Shown here one piece after another: positions 29,681 through 40,593 of a stretch of DNA of 64,000 bases. Position 1 is the first letter of the stretch. Each line of letters starts with the position of its first letter. The notes beneath the pieces are model-generated. The model saw only the letters and a list, made by a program, of their open reading frames with translations, was not told the origin of the DNA and did no database searches. The stretch comes from Nitrospira defluvii (GTDB lineage: Bacteria > Nitrospirota > Nitrospiria > Nitrospirales > Nitrospiraceae). Position numbers and translations under genes: made by a program. The DNA is taken from assembly GCA_011525625.1 (NCBI GenBank), contig WYAX01000003.1, forward strand, positions 1 through 64,000, given 5' to 3'.

Positions 29681-32600
29681 TTACTTGACTGCTTTCGCTG
29701 CGGCAGCCTTTCGCTCGGCCAGCACACGCTTGTAATCGATCGGCATCACTTTCACAAACTTCGGCAAGATCGCTTCCCAGCCATCCAAAATACGCTTGGC
29801 ATTCCGGCTGCCGGTATAGAGGAAGTGCGACGTGATCATGTCGTGCAGCAGCCGCTTATCCTCGTCGCTCGCAACCGGCTCCAATTCCACCATGCCCAGG
29901 TTGCAACGAGATTGGAATTTATCCAACTCATTCAACACGAACGCCACCCCGCCCGACATGCCCGCGGCGAAATTCCTGCCGGTCCGGCCCAAGACTGCTA
30001 CGACCCCGCCGGTCATATATTCGCACCCGTGGTCGCCGGTTCCTTCGACGACGGCGCGCACGCCACTGTTCCGCACCGCGAAGCGCTCACCAGCCATGCC
30101 ATAGAAATAGGCTTCGCCCTGTGTGCCGCCATACAACGAGGTATTGCCGACGAGAATGGTTTCTTCCGGTGTGTAAATCGCGTTCTTCGGCGGGAAGACG
30201 ATGATCTTGCCGCCCGACAGGCCTTTGCCGATGTAGTCGTTCGATTCACCTTCAAGAATCAGCGTGATGCCGCGAGAGAGGAACGCCCCGAACGACTGAC
30301 CGGCCGATCCGTTGAACTTAATCGTGATCGTGTCGGCTGGCAACCCATCTTGACCGTACTTCTTTGAGATCTGGCTCGACAACATGGTGCCTACGGTCCG
30401 GTTTAAATTCCGGATCGGCAATTCAAGCGAGACCTTTTCCCCGCGTTCGATGGCCGGGGCACATTGTTCGATGAGCTTTCGGTCTAAAATCTCGGTTATG
30501 CCGTGATCCTGCTTCTGCGCGCAATACCGCGGCACCTCAGGACCGACTTCGGGCATTTTCAGCAGCGGCGCCAGATCCAGCCCCTTGGCCTTCCAATGTT
30601 CAACCGCATTGTGGATCTTGAGCTTGTCCACTCGCCCGACCATTTCATTGATGGTGCGGAACCCTAACCGGGCCATGATCTGTCGCAACTCTTCGGCGAT
30701 AAAAAAGAAGAAATTGACGACATGTTCCGGTTGGCCGGTGAACTTCTTGCGCAACACCGGGTCTTGGGTCGCAATGCCGACAGGGCAGGTGTTGAGGTGG
30801 CACTTCCGCATCATGATGCAGCCTTCGATGATGAGCGGCGCCGTGGCAAACCCGTACTCTTCCGCCCCCAACAACGCCGCAATAGCGACATCGCGGCCGG
30901 TTTTCATCTGGCCGTCTGTCTCCACACGGATCCGGCCGCGCAAATCGTTGAGGACCAGCGTTTGATGCGTTTCCGCCAAACCCAACTCCCAGGGCACACC
31001 GGCATACTTGATGGAGGACAGCGGAGAGGCGCCGGTTCCACCTGAATCGCCACTGATCAGGACCTTGTCCGCATGGGCCTTGGCAACGCCGGCTGCGACC
31101 GTGCCCACGCCGACTTCGGAGACCAGCTTCACCGAGACAGCTGCCTCGGAATTGGCATTCTTCAAGTCGAAGATCAGCTGTGCCAGGTCTTCGATCGAAT
31201 AGATGTCGTGGTGCGGCGGCGGTGAAATGAGCTGCACGCCAGGAGTGGAATAGCGCAGTCGAGCGATGTTCTCATCCACCTTGTGCCCGGGCAACTGACC
31301 GCCTTCGCCCGGTTTTGCGCCCTGCGCCATCTTAATCTGCAGCTCTTTGGCGTTCACCAGATAATGGCTCGTCACACCGAACCGCGCCGAGGCTACCTGC
31401 TTGATGTAGCTATTACGCGAGTCGCCGTTCGGAAGCGGCTCGAATCGCTCCGGATCCTCACCACCTTCTCCGGTGTTGCTCTTGGCGCCCAGTCGGTTCA
31501 TCGCGATCGCCAATGTCTCGTGCGCTTCCTTACTGATCGACCCGAACGACATGGCTCCGGTCGTGAAGCGTTTGACGATATCTTTGGCAGGCTCCACTTC
31601 GTCGAGCGCAATCGGCTCAGGGAGAAACTTGAACTCCAGAAGGCCACGCAGGTTCGAGCGACGCTTGCTTTCGTCATTGACCAGTCGGGAGAACTCGGCA
31701 AACGTCTTCGGATCGTTATTCCTGGTCGCATGCTGCAACTTGTAGATCGTATCGGGATTCCAATTGTGGTGCTCGCCTTGAATGCGGTAGTGAATCTCGC
31801 CGCCGAAATCCAATTGCCGTATCGGCACCGGTTCGTAGGCCACGCGATGGCGACGCAACGTTTCTTCCCCGATTTCCCGAATGCCGATACCCTCGATCCG
31901 CGACGGCGTGCCGGTGAAGTACCGGTCGATCAATTCATGATTGAGGCCGATCGCCTCGAAGATCTGTGCGCCGCAGTAGGACTGCACGGTCGAAATGCCC
32001 ATCTTAGAGAAAATCTTGAGCAGGCCTTTGTTGATGGCCTTGATGAACTTGCCTTCCGCGGTTGCGGCATCCAAACCCTCGGGGAAATATCCGTCACGCT
32101 CCAGATCCACCAGCGATTCGAAGACCAGATAGGGATTCACGGTCCCGGCCCCGAAGCCGATCAAGCAGGCGAAATGGTGCACGTCGCGCGGCTCGCCGGT
32201 TTCCACCGTCAGGCCCACTTCTGTTCTCGTGCATTCCCGCACCAGATGGTGATGCACCGCCGCGACACCGAGGAGACTCGGAATCGGCGCCCATTCCGCA
32301 TTCACGCCACGGTCGCTGAGGATGAGGAACTTGTAGCCTTCGCGGATGGCTTGCGACGCCTGCTTGCACAAGTCATCGACCGCCGCCCCCAACCCTTCAG
32401 GACCTTCGGCCACGCGGAACAACATTTTCAAGGTCTTGCTCTTGAAATGCGGGTCGGCGATCTCGCGGATCTTGTGCAGATCGGCATTGGTCAAAATCGG
32501 CTGCTTCACGCGGATGCGGCGGGCCGATTCCGGATGCTCGTCCATCAGGTTCGGCTTCGGGCCGATGCTGGTGGTCAGCGACATCACGAGCTCTTCGCGG

Positions 32601-34201
32601 ATCGGATCGATCGGCGGATTCGTCACCTGCGCAAACAGTTGCTTGAAATACTTAAAGAGCAACTGCGGCCGGTCGGACAACACCGCCAGCGGCGTATCCG
32701 TCCCCATCGACGAGATGGCTTCCTGGCCCTCCACCACCATCGGGGTGATGACCATCTTCAGCTCTTCGATGGTATAACCGAAGGCCTGCTGACGCTGCCG
32801 GATCGTGGGATGATCGGGCTGCGGCACGTTGATCGGATCAGGCAATTCATCCAGCGAAATGCGATGCTCAGTCACCCAGGACCGGTACGGCTTGCGACGG
32901 ACGATATCGGCCTTGACCTCTTCATCGTCAATGATCCGACCTTGGACGGTGTCCACAAGGAACATGCGTCCCGGCATCAAGCGACCTTTTTGACGGATGC
33001 GCTGCGGGTCCGTCGGCAACACGCCGGCTTCTGAGGCCAGCACGACCAACCCGTCGGTCGTGACCTGGTACCGGCAGGGGCGCAACCCATTGCGGTCCAA
33101 CGTGGCGCCGATCATCTTGCCGTCGGTGAAACACACGGCCGCAGGGCCGTCCCACGGTTCCTGCATGGCAGCGTGGTATTCGTAGAACCCGCGACGATCG
33201 AGGTCCATTTGCGGATTGGCCACCCACGGCTCGGGAATCAACATCATCATCGCATGCGGCAACGACCGCCCGCCGAGCACCAAAAATTCCAACGCGTTGT
33301 CCAAGCTGGCCGAGTCGCTCTGATTCTCGTAGACGATCGGGAACAGCTTTTTCATGTCCTCGCCGAACAGCTCGGAGTTCAGGCGCCCCTGCCGCGCGCG
33401 CATCCAGTTCACATTGCCCTTGAGCGTATTGATCTCACCGTTGTGGCAAATGTAGCGATAGGGATGGGCCAGCGGCCAGGTGGGAAACGTGTTCGTGCTG
33501 AACCGTGAATGGACGAGGGCTAGCGCGCTCGTAAGGCTGCCGTCCGTCAGATCCTGGTAATACTGCGGGATTTGGTGCGGGAGCAACAGTCCTTTGTACA
33601 CGATGGTGCTGCTGGAGAGGCTTGAAATATAGAAGTATTCCCGCCCGTCGATGGCCGATTCACGTACCGCCCGCTCCACGCACTTTCTAATCACGTACAA
33701 CCGGCGCTCGAACTCTTCGTCGGTGAAAATCCCGCGCGCAATGAAGACCTGCCGCATGAACGGCTCGGTGCTGCGCGCAACCGGTCCAATGGCGTCACTC
33801 TTGACCGGCACGTCTCGCCAGCCAAGCAGCTTGGCGTTTGCATCTTTGATCGTACGTGCGAACAGCGTTTCGCATTGCGCCCGGGCATCGGCATCGGGCG
33901 GCAGGAAGACCATGCCCACCCCGTACTCGCCCGCACCCGGCAGCTTGATCCCGCTGTCCTTGGCGGCACGCTTGAAGAACTCATGCGGAACCTGAAGAAG
34001 GATGCCAGCGCCGTCACCCGTACAAGGATCGCAACCCTGTGCCCCGCGATGGGTCAACGCCTCCAGTATTTGCAGGCCCTGCTCGACGATCCGATGCGAG
34101 CGCTGGCCTTTGATATCGACGACAAACCCGACCCCGCACGCGTCTTTCTCGTGCTGCGGATCGTAGAGCCCTTGTTTGGGAGGAAGCCCTGGTACATTCA
34201 T
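29681..34201 (-). CDS. gltB: Glutamate synthase large subunit
   Basis: The 1506-residue protein makes two glutamates from glutamine and 2-oxoglutarate. A short propeptide leads to the N-terminal amidotransferase nucleophile Cys (KDACGVGF). The central FMN/3Fe-4S synthase part shows [29 protein letters not shown] and [15 protein letters not shown]-terminal beta-helix GXGXG domain follows ([29 protein letters not shown]). The ATG at 34201 is chosen over an in-frame TTG at 34231; no strong ribosome binding site supports either. Confidence 0.96.
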   Translation of the reverse strand: MNVPGLPPKQGLYDPQHEKDACGVGFVVDIKGQRSHRIVEQGLQILEALTHRGAQGCDPCTGDGAGILLQVPHEFFKRAAKDSGIKLPGAGEYGVGMVFLPPDADARAQCETLFARTIKDANAKLLGWRDVPVKSDAIGPVARSTEPFMRQVFIARGIFTDEEFERRLYVIRKCVERAVRESAIDGREYFYISSLSSSTIVYKGLLLPHQIPQYYQDLTDGSLTSALALVHSRFSTNTFPTWPLAHPYRYICHNGEINTLKGNVNWMRARQGRLNSELFGEDMKKLFPIVYENQSDSASLDNALEFLVLGGRSLPHAMMMLIPEPWVANPQMDLDRRGFYEYHAAMQEPWDGPAAVCFTDGKMIGATLDRNGLRPCRYQVTTDGLVVLASEAGVLPTDPQRIRQKGRLMPGRMFLVDTVQGRIIDDEEVKADIVRRKPYRSWVTEHRISLDELPDPINVPQPDHPTIRQRQQAFGYTIEELKMVITPMVVEGQEAISSMGTDTPLAVLSDRPQLLFKYFKQLFAQVTNPPIDPIREELVMSLTTSIGPKPNLMDEHPESARRIRVKQPILTNADLHKIREIADPHFKSKTLKMLFRVAEGPEGLGAAVDDLCKQASQAIREGYKFLILSDRGVNAEWAPIPSLLGVAAVHHHLVRECTRTEVGLTVETGEPRDVHHFACLIGFGAGTVNPYLVFESLVDLERDGYFPEGLDAATAEGKFIKAINKGLLKIFSKMGISTVQSYCGAQIFEAIGLNHELIDRYFTGTPSRIEGIGIREIGEETLRRHRVAYEPVPIRQLDFGGEIHYRIQGEHHNWNPDTIYKLQHATRNNDPKTFAEFSRLVNDESKRRSNLRGLLEFKFLPEPIALDEVEPAKDIVKRFTTGAMSFGSISKEAHETLAIAMNRLGAKSNTGEGGEDPERFEPLPNGDSRNSYIKQVASARFGVTSHYLVNAKELQIKMAQGAKPGEGGQLPGHKVDENIARLRYSTPGVQLISPPPHHDIYSIEDLAQLIFDLKNANSEAAVSVKLVSEVGVGTVAAGVAKAHADKVLISGDSGGTGASPLSSIKYAGVPWELGLAETHQTLVLNDLRGRIRVETDGQMKTGRDVAIAALLGAEEYGFATAPLIIEGCIMMRKCHLNTCPVGIATQDPVLRKKFTGQPEHVVNFFFFIAEELRQIMARLGFRTINEMVGRVDKLKIHNAVEHWKAKGLDLAPLLKMPEVGPEVPRYCAQKQDHGITEILDRKLIEQCAPAIERGEKVSLELPIRNLNRTVGTMLSSQISKKYGQDGLPADTITIKFNGSAGQSFGAFLSRGITLILEGESNDYIGKGLSGGKIIVFPPKNAIYTPEETILVGNTSLYGGTQGEAYFYGMAGERFAVRNSGVRAVVEGTGDHGCEYMTGGVVAVLGRTGRNFAAGMSGGVAFVLNELDKFQSRCNLGMVELEPVASDEDKRLLHDMITSHFLYTGSRNAKRILDGWEAILPKFVKVMPIDYKRVLAERKAAAAKAVK

Positions 34202-34400
34202 GGCACGTATTCTCGTCAAAAAGGCAGGCAATTAACCGGGGAACAGACTCCCCTCTCGGGGACGTTGAAGCTGTCGCACGACCACGGTGACTGCTACCAT
34301 CATTATGGGGAAATAAGTGAGAGGTCACCTTACTGGATGGGCCGTGAAACTGTCAAGAGAACGGCGACGCAATCTGCCCCAAACAGACCCCGACCAGTGC

Positions 34401-34430
34401 TTGACTTAATGGAGTTTCCTGCCCTACTAT
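34401..34430 (+). promoter_or_regulatory. Promoter giving a leaderless polyprenyl synthase mRNA
   Basis: TTGACT (34401-34406), an 18-base spacer and TACTAT (34425-34430) precede the ATG at 34438 by only 7 bases. Transcription should start at or next to the A of the ATG, which fits the absence of a ribosome binding site. Confidence 0.6.
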
Positions 34431-34437
34431 CCGCCCC

Positions 34438-35442
34438 ATGTCGAACGGACCGACCACCCTCACACTCCACAGCATGGCCGATGTCTGGGATGTGTATCGT
34501 GAAGAGCTTGAGGGGGTCGAGGATCAGATCCGCAAGAATCTCGACTCCAGCGTGGCCCTGGTCAACACCGTCGCCGCCCACATTCTGAACAGCGGCGGCA
34601 AACGCGTCCGACCCCTCTTTGTGCTCCTGAGTGCGCACCTCTGCGGATACGCCGGGCAGGATCATCAGGCACTTGGTAGCCTGGTCGAATTCATCCACAC
34701 CGCCACTCTGTTGCACGACGACGTCGTTGATGACGCCGACCTGCGACGAGGCCGCCGGACCGCAAGCAAAGTCTGGGGCAATCAAATCAGTATTCTCGTC
34801 GGCGACTACCTCTATTCCCGCGCCATCTGCCAGATCGTCGATTTCCGCAACCAAGGCATCAACGAAGCACTGTCGGAAGCCTGCCGGAAGATGGCCGAAG
34901 GCGAGGTCTTGCAGTTGTATTATAACGGCAACCCGCTGATGCCGGAGCCTGAATACCTCCGCATCATCGAACACAAGACTGCCGGGTTGATTGCGGCGTC
35001 CTGCAAGATCGGCGCAATCGTCGCCGGAGCCACGGAAGAATTACAGGAGGCGCTGTTCCGGTTCGGGCAGCGGCTGGGCATTGCATTCCAACTGGCGGAC
35101 GATACGCTGGACTATACCGCCAACGGTGAGCATCTGGGCAAAACCCTTGGGCAGGACCTTCGGCAAGGCAAGGCGACACTGCCGTTGTTGCACCTTTTGC
35201 AACACTGCTCGGAGCCGGATCGGCAGCTGATTAAAGACCGCATGGAAACCAGAACTTTGACCGACGAGGAGCTCCGCCGCATCGTGGCTTTGATGCAGGA
35301 GTATGGGTCCATCGCCTACGCCATGGAACGGGCACACGCATTTGTCGCTGCCGCCAAACGCGATCTCGATCTGTTCCACGACAACACCGCCAAGCGCGCC
35401 CTGTCCATCGCCGCCGATTACATGGTGACTCGCGACCGCTGA
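34438..35442 (+). CDS. Trans-polyprenyl diphosphate synthase (IspB-like)
   Basis: The 334-residue enzyme lengthens prenyl diphosphates with isopentenyl diphosphate, most likely to make the side chain of a respiratory quinone. Both Asp-rich motifs are present: LLHDDVVDDADLRRGR (first) and QLADDTLDY (second), plus GGKRVRP near residue 55. Chain length cannot be fixed from the sequence; similarity in layout is to octaprenyl (IspB) or heptaprenyl types. The start at 34438 is supported by a promoter placed for leaderless initiation. Confidence 0.92.
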   Translation: MSNGPTTLTLHSMADVWDVYREELEGVEDQIRKNLDSSVALVNTVAAHILNSGGKRVRPLFVLLSAHLCGYAGQDHQALGSLVEFIHTATLLHDDVVDDADLRRGRRTASKVWGNQISILVGDYLYSRAICQIVDFRNQGINEALSEACRKMAEGEVLQLYYNGNPLMPEPEYLRIIEHKTAGLIAASCKIGAIVAGATEELQEALFRFGQRLGIAFQLADDTLDYTANGEHLGKTLGQDLRQGKATLPLLHLLQHCSEPDRQLIKDRMETRTLTDEELRRIVALMQEYGSIAYAMERAHAFVAAAKRDLDLFHDNTAKRALSIAADYMVTRDR

Positions 35443-35606
35443 GTTGCCCCCGGCTGGATTCACAACGCCCACGCTCTGCTGACCATGCAAGCCGTTCGGC
35501 ACCGGTGTCTATTCGCCGCCGGCGGATGGAAAGAGGATGTGGACACCCTACGCTCGACAGCCTGTTGTTTGTACCGCGTTCACGCGAGAAAAGGATAGGA
35601 ACCCGC

Positions 35607-36929
35607 ATGGCACACATCATCCCCTTTCACGGCACCCTCTATAACCCAGCGACGGTCGGCGACGTCAAGCAAGTGGTCGCACCGCCCTATGACATCATCG
35701 ACAAGGCATTGCAGCAGACGTTGCACGATCGCCACCCCAACAACGTCATTCGCCTGGAGCTGGGCTACGAGCAGGCCGGAGACACGGCCACCGACAACAA
35801 GTACACGCGTGCCGCGGGAGCGCTGAAAGACTGGTTGAAGACCGGGGCTCTGCGCAAGGACTCCCAGCCGGCGATCTATTACCACACCATCGAATACCGC
35901 CCGCCCTATTCGGCGCCCGGTACGCCGACCAAGGTCTTCAAGGGATTTTTGTCCACGGTGGAGCTCGAAGAATTCGGATCGGGCAAGATCTACCCGCATG
36001 AAAATACCCGCGCGGCGGCGAAAACGGACCGCCTCAATCTCTTGGAAGCGTGCCGCGCCAACTTCAGTGCCATCATTTCACTATATTCCGACCCGCAGAA
36101 CGAGGTCCTCGCCCTGATCGAACAGTCGATCGCCGCGGAGAAACCGCGCATCGATTTTCAGGACGACGAAGGCTTCCGGCAACAGCTGTGGAGCGTCACC
36201 GATGCGAACGTCCTCGCCAAGGTCGTTCAGATCATGCACACCAAACAACTCTTCATCGCCGACGGCCACCATCGCTACGAAACGGCACTGAACTATCGGC
36301 GCGCAAGACGGCAGCAGGCCGGAGTTGTCACCTCACCACAACCCTACGATAATGTACTGATGCTGTTCGCGAGCCTGGAGGACAAGGGCCTGACCGTGCT
36401 GCCGACTCATCGCGTCCTGACGACATCGGTCCCGGCGCCGAAGGATCTGCTGGGAAAATTCGAGCCGGTGTTTGAGGTCGCCGCGCTCCCGTTTCAAGCG
36501 GGCAATGAAACCCAGGTGCGCGCACAGTTCATCGAACGGCTACGCAGCCTAGGACAGTCCGTTCCGATGTTCGGCCTCGCCCTGAAAGACGATCCGCACT
36601 ACTACCTGCTCACGCTGCGGCCCGCACATCGCCCCATGGCATCAACTTCGCCGCGCGATCGGCTCGATGTCTCCCTGCTCCAACAGCATGTCGTTTCCAC
36701 CCTCTGCCCCACGCAGCAGGCGCAGGAAGCGATGCTCTATTCGAAAGACGACCACGAAGCCTTGAATTGGGTGCGCCAGGGCACTGGCACGGCTGCGTTA
36801 CTCTTGAATCCGACCAAAGTCGCGGAAGTGAAAGCCGTCGCCTCGGCAGGTGAGCGTATGCCCCACAAGTCGACGTATTTCTTTCCCAAGCCGCTGACCG
36901 GACTGGTCATGAATGTCATGGAGGGCTAG
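35607..36929 (+). CDS. DUF1015 family protein
   Basis: A 440-residue protein with the family hallmarks HIIPFHGTLYNP and VVAPPYDIID near the N-terminus, YPHENT, and ADGHHRYETAL in the middle. DUF1015 proteins are common in bacteria and have no firmly assigned activity; the conserved HHR suggests an enzyme. AAGGATAGGA precedes the ATG at 35607. The NtrC-type regulator gene follows 33 bases after the stop. Confidence 0.88.
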   Translation: MAHIIPFHGTLYNPATVGDVKQVVAPPYDIIDKALQQTLHDRHPNNVIRLELGYEQAGDTATDNKYTRAAGALKDWLKTGALRKDSQPAIYYHTIEYRPPYSAPGTPTKVFKGFLSTVELEEFGSGKIYPHENTRAAAKTDRLNLLEACRANFSAIISLYSDPQNEVLALIEQSIAAEKPRIDFQDDEGFRQQLWSVTDANVLAKVVQIMHTKQLFIADGHHRYETALNYRRARRQQAGVVTSPQPYDNVLMLFASLEDKGLTVLPTHRVLTTSVPAPKDLLGKFEPVFEVAALPFQAGNETQVRAQFIERLRSLGQSVPMFGLALKDDPHYYLLTLRPAHRPMASTSPRDRLDVSLLQQHVVSTLCPTQQAQEAMLYSKDDHEALNWVRQGTGTAALLLNPTKVAEVKAVASAGERMPHKSTYFFPKPLTGLVMNVMEG

Positions 36930-36962
36930 CACGGGGCCGCCAGTTCCGTCGAGCATGGCACC

Positions 36963-38342
36963 ATGACGAAAGCCAAGGTACTCATAGTCGATGACGATCA
37001 GGACATCGTGACGATGTTGCAGGATCGCCTCGACGCCGGCGGGTATAGGACCCTGACGGCCTCCGACGGCCAACGCGGCCTCGAGCTCATCGAACAGGAA
37101 TCCCCCAACCTGGTCCTGCTGGATCTTTACCTGCCGCGACTCAAAGGCATGGACGTGCTCAAGCGCATGGCCCAGAACAAGCAATGCGAAGACATTCCTG
37201 TGATCGTCATGACGGCCGCAGGCACGATTCCCGATGCCGTGGAAGCCATGCGCCATGGAGCGTATGACTTTCTGACCAAGCCGCTGGAGAAGGACCATCT
37301 CCTAATCGTCATTCAGAAGGCGCTGGAACGGGACTCGTTGAAGCGGCAGGTGGCTGCGCTCAAATCGGACATTCAAAACCGCTATGCCACGATCGTCGGC
37401 GATAGTCCGAAGATCAGGAGCATCATCGAATCGGCCCAGCGCGCAGCCAAATCGGATGCGAGCATTCTCCTGCTCGGAGAAAGCGGCACCGGCAAGGAAC
37501 TCTTTGCACGTTCCATCCACCAGTGGAGTCCGCGCCAAAGCATGCCGATGGTGGTCATCAACTGCGTGGCGCTCACCGAAACGTTGCTGGAAAACGAATT
37601 GTTCGGCCATGAGCGGGGCGCATTCACCAGCGCCGACCGCCTTCAAAAGGGCAAGCTTGAAATGGCCGACGGCGGGACTGTGTTCCTCGACGAGATCGGC
37701 GACATGCCGTTGCCCTTGCAGGCCAAACTCCTGCGCGTGTTGCAGGACAAGGAATTCCAGCGCGTCGGCGGCACACGATCCATCTCCGTCAATATCCGGT
37801 TTGTGGCCGCCACGAACAAGGATTTACGGCAGGCCGTGAAGGCGGGGCAATTCAGGGAGGATCTGTTCTTCCGGCTCAATGTCGTCAGCTTTACGCTGCC
37901 GCCGTTGCGGGAGCGCAGTGAAGATATCGTGGGACTCGCGGAGTTTTTCCTTAAGCGACATGCCTACGAGGCCAAACGCCCCGGCGTGACGCTGAGCGCG
38001 GCGGCCAGGGCCGCTCTCACTCACTACTCCTGGCCTGGCAACATTCGTGAGCTCGACAACGTGTTATCACGCGCCGTGGTGCTCAGTCCTGGGGATGTGA
38101 TTGAGCCGGAATTTCTGGGGCTCTCCGGCGAAGACGCGGGATCACTGAGAGGGGGAGACCATGCCCTGCCCTACCTGAACCTGACCTACCATGAATCCAT
38201 GGAGGCCCATAGCGCCTATATCATCGACCGGGCGCTGGAAAAGGCGGCGGGCAATCAAACGAAAGCGGCGGAATTCCTCGACTTGCAACGAACCTACCTC
38301 GCGCGCCTGATCAAGCAGCGGAAATCCGCTCCCGAGGAGTAA
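36963..38342 (+). CDS. NtrC-family sigma-54-dependent response regulator
   Basis: The 459-residue activator has a receiver domain (Asp10-12 cluster, phospho-Asp54, Thr83, Lys105), an AAA+ domain with Walker A GESGTGKE (170-177) and Walker B VFLDEI (238-243), and a Fis-type helix-turn-helix (GNQTKAAEFLDLQRTYLARL) at the C-terminus. The sigma-54 contact loop reads GAFTSA (217-222) instead of GAFTGA. It should activate sigma-54 promoters when phosphorylated; no kinase gene lies beside it. Target genes are unknown. Confidence 0.92.
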   Translation: MTKAKVLIVDDDQDIVTMLQDRLDAGGYRTLTASDGQRGLELIEQESPNLVLLDLYLPRLKGMDVLKRMAQNKQCEDIPVIVMTAAGTIPDAVEAMRHGAYDFLTKPLEKDHLLIVIQKALERDSLKRQVAALKSDIQNRYATIVGDSPKIRSIIESAQRAAKSDASILLLGESGTGKELFARSIHQWSPRQSMPMVVINCVALTETLLENELFGHERGAFTSADRLQKGKLEMADGGTVFLDEIGDMPLPLQAKLLRVLQDKEFQRVGGTRSISVNIRFVAATNKDLRQAVKAGQFREDLFFRLNVVSFTLPPLRERSEDIVGLAEFFLKRHAYEAKRPGVTLSAAARAALTHYSWPGNIRELDNVLSRAVVLSPGDVIEPEFLGLSGEDAGSLRGGDHALPYLNLTYHESMEAHSAYIIDRALEKAAGNQTKAAEFLDLQRTYLARLIKQRKSAPEE

Positions 38343-38350
38343 CCAGGCGG

Positions 38351-38536
38351 AGGCTGAAAAGGCCCGCCAGCTTCGTTCTCGCGAGACACTGCCGCCTCAC
38401 CGTCTCGGCGGCGTTCACAAACGTGACGCGCGTTATTCAGCGCGTCGTGAACCTCCGAAGCTCACCGTACCGCAAGGGTACGCCTCGCCTCCTCGCATTG
38501 TTGCGGCCTCGCTGGACGGCCTTTTTGCGCCTCGGT
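38351..38536. repeat. Dispersed repeat with terminal inverted repeats, copy A
   Basis: The ends match as an imperfect inverted repeat: GAGGCTGAAAAGGCCCGCCAGC at the left (from 38351, core AAAAGGCC and CCAGC), and GCTGGACGGCCTTTTTGCGCCTC at the right. The interior holds CGTACC-N5-GGTACG (38467-38483), identical to that of the copy at 52296-52421, and a GGCGTTCACAA segment shared with 45966-46040. It fills the gap between the NtrC-type gene and the convergent sugar nucleotidyltransferase. Confidence 0.75.
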
Positions 38537-39283
38537 TTAGACTGAAGAGCCGACCTTTCGAGCCGACAGACTGAGCAGCCCTGCCGCGGCATCCTGTTCC
38601 ACTTGGGCATACCGTTCCGGAGTCCCCACATCGCTCCAAAATCCGTCGAAATCGAAGCCGAGGATCCGTTCCCCGTCTTGAATACCTTTCACATACGCAT
38701 CGATGATCGAACATTCCGTGTCGGCCGGCAGGTAGCGCAACAGACGGGGATGGAGGATGTGGATGCCCGCAAACATGCGTGCCGCCGTGACGGTTGGCGC
38801 CGAGCGTCCGCGGCCCGTGATCCGGACGATCTCGGCACGATCCGTCACCTCGACTAAGCCCCAACGGGCCGCGTCAGGATCCTGCCGCAACACCAACGTC
38901 GCCGCCGCTGCGCGCTCACGGTGGAAGGCCATCACGGCGCCGAGGTCCAGCTCAAACAGCGTATCGCCGTTCAGCACCAACACCGGCTCCCCTTGGAAAT
39001 GCGGTTCTGCCTGCTTGATCCCGCCGCCGGTACCCAAAATCACCGGTTCGTAGGAATAGATGAGGCGCATACCCAGTGCGGAGCCGTCACCCAGGGCCTG
39101 CCGAATCATGTCGCCGAGATGATGGAGGTTGATGACAACGTCCCGGATGCCGTGGCGCTTCAGCAGGAGCAAATTCCAGACGATCATCGGCGTCCCGGCG
39201 ACCGGGAGGAGCGGCTTCGGCGTGACATCGGTGAGCGGCCGTAGACGAGTGCCGAGGCCCGCGGCGAGGATCATGGCCTTCAT
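38537..39283 (-). CDS. Sugar-phosphate nucleotidyltransferase, MurU-like
   Basis: A 248-residue enzyme with the nucleotidyltransferase signature AAGLGTRLRPLTDVTPKPLL (from residue 7) and LNGDTLFELDLG. It should couple a sugar 1-phosphate to UTP or GTP. Directly upstream on the same strand lies an APH-type kinase, an order typical of the AmgK-MurU pair that recycles N-acetylmuramic acid to UDP-MurNAc. That role is inferred from the pairing; mannose-1-phosphate guanylyltransferase is the alternative. The start at 39283 is where the fold begins. Confidence 0.82.
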   Translation of the reverse strand: MKAMILAAGLGTRLRPLTDVTPKPLLPVAGTPMIVWNLLLLKRHGIRDVVINLHHLGDMIRQALGDGSALGMRLIYSYEPVILGTGGGIKQAEPHFQGEPVLVLNGDTLFELDLGAVMAFHRERAAAATLVLRQDPDAARWGLVEVTDRAEIVRITGRGRSAPTVTAARMFAGIHILHPRLLRYLPADTECSIIDAYVKGIQDGERILGFDFDGFWSDVGTPERYAQVEQDAAAGLLSLSARKVGSSV

Positions 39284-39335
39284 GAGGACCACACGTCGTC
39301 TCTCACAGCCCCTTTCACCTTGATCGTTTCTCGTT

Positions 39336-40442
39336 TTACGCTGATTGCAGTTCAGCCACGTACGGCACCAGATGCTGCCGCAATACGCGCAGTTCCGGAT
39401 ACTTGATGAGGTTCCGTTTGACAAACCCGAGAACACGGGGAATATCGGCAAGAAATTTGGGATTGTGTTTGACCTGGTCGATATAAACAAACCGGCCGGC
39501 GGCTTTGAGATTGCGTTGGATACTGGTGAAATCGAAGAGGCGGCGAAACGCAGGACGATCGGCGATCTTCACCCCCTGCGCGGCCACACCGTCGAGAAAA
39601 TGCTCGATCAGCGCATCGACCAACGTGTCGTCCAACTCGATGTACGCATCCTTGAGCAACGACGCCAGATCGTACGTCGCCGGTCCCATGAGTGCATCCT
39701 GAAAATCGATGATGCCGATACGCGCGCCGTCCACCATGAGATTGCGTGAGTGGTAATCGCGATGGACCAAGACCTGCGGTTGTCCGGCCAACAACTCGGC
39801 AATGCGCTGGAATTCGGCACGAATCGCCGCGTCGTCCTCAGCCTTCATCGGCCGACCGATACGGGCGGTGATACCGTATTCCAGAAAGTGATCGAACTCC
39901 CACATCAACAGCGGCACATCGAAGCGCCGGTGGAACGCGATACAGCCCGGGGCCGGCGGGGTCGTACCCTTCACTTGCAACAGCACCAATTGATCGATGG
40001 CCCGGCGATATAACGCGTCCATCCTGGCAGGCTCAGCACCACGACAGGCTTCAGCCAGCGTCAGGTCGCCGAAGTCCTCCAAATACAACAGCCCGGCTTC
40101 CCGATCATAATAATGTAACTGCGGTACGGTCACGCCGGTACGCTGCAGATGCGTCAGGACATTGGTGAACGGGAGTTCGGCAATCTGGGCCGAGGCTCCA
40201 CTGACGGCTTCTTCTGACTTCTTAAACCCTTCCGGATCGGCCAACTGCATCAGAATCAACGCAGCGGGGCTGCCCTTCAGAGCGATTCGGAAATACCGAC
40301 GATTGGAGGCATCGCCGGCCAGTGGACTCAGCCCGGCCAGTTCACCGCGAAACGGCAACTGGGTCGCGAGGGTCTGAGCAATGCGGGCGGAATCCGGAGG
40401 CGCGAGCGGTGCCGCTGGTGCGGCTGGTTGTGTTGTCGTCAT
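39336..40442 (-). CDS. Aminoglycoside-phosphotransferase-fold sugar kinase, AmgK-like
   Basis: The 368-residue kinase has the APH catalytic motif HRDYHSRN (His227, Asp229, Asn234) and the metal-binding Asp246 in IIDFQDA. A nucleotide-loop-like segment (LAGDASNRRYFRI) lies at 41-53. In cell-wall recycling, AmgK phosphorylates N-acetylmuramate or GlcNAc at C1 for MurU; the adjacent nucleotidyltransferase fits this. A Pro/Ala-rich tail opens the protein. There is no ribosome binding site, but a perfect TATAAT lies 9 bases before the ATG. Confidence 0.82.
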   Translation of the reverse strand: MTTTQPAAPAAPLAPPDSARIAQTLATQLPFRGELAGLSPLAGDASNRRYFRIALKGSPAALILMQLADPEGFKKSEEAVSGASAQIAELPFTNVLTHLQRTGVTVPQLHYYDREAGLLYLEDFGDLTLAEACRGAEPARMDALYRRAIDQLVLLQVKGTTPPAPGCIAFHRRFDVPLLMWEFDHFLEYGITARIGRPMKAEDDAAIRAEFQRIAELLAGQPQVLVHRDYHSRNLMVDGARIGIIDFQDALMGPATYDLASLLKDAYIELDDTLVDALIEHFLDGVAAQGVKIADRPAFRRLFDFTSIQRNLKAAGRFVYIDQVKHNPKFLADIPRVLGFVKRNLIKYPELRVLRQHLVPYVAELQSA

Positions 40443-40451
40443 ACGATCGGC

Positions 40452-40457
40452 ATTATA
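40452..40457 (-). promoter_or_regulatory. Consensus -10 box just upstream of the AmgK-like start
   Basis: TATAAT, read on the minus strand within GGCTATAATG, ends 9 bases before the ATG at 40442. Transcription would begin about 3 bases before the start codon. No good -35 was found. Confidence 0.5.
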
Positions 40458-40593
40458 GCCAAACCCTTCCGAACTGCCAGCAGAAACTCACCTGCTGCAG
40501 TTGCTCCCACGCCGGGCGCGACCGGGACGCAACTCGAGCGGTTGTCAGCTTTCACACAAGCCGCTATGCTGACGTATTCAGCGAGGAGGCTCT

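Noticed and set aside
31283-33034. A 583-codon open frame on the plus strand
   Set aside because: It is the reverse frame of gltB, whose domain motifs are intact along the same stretch.
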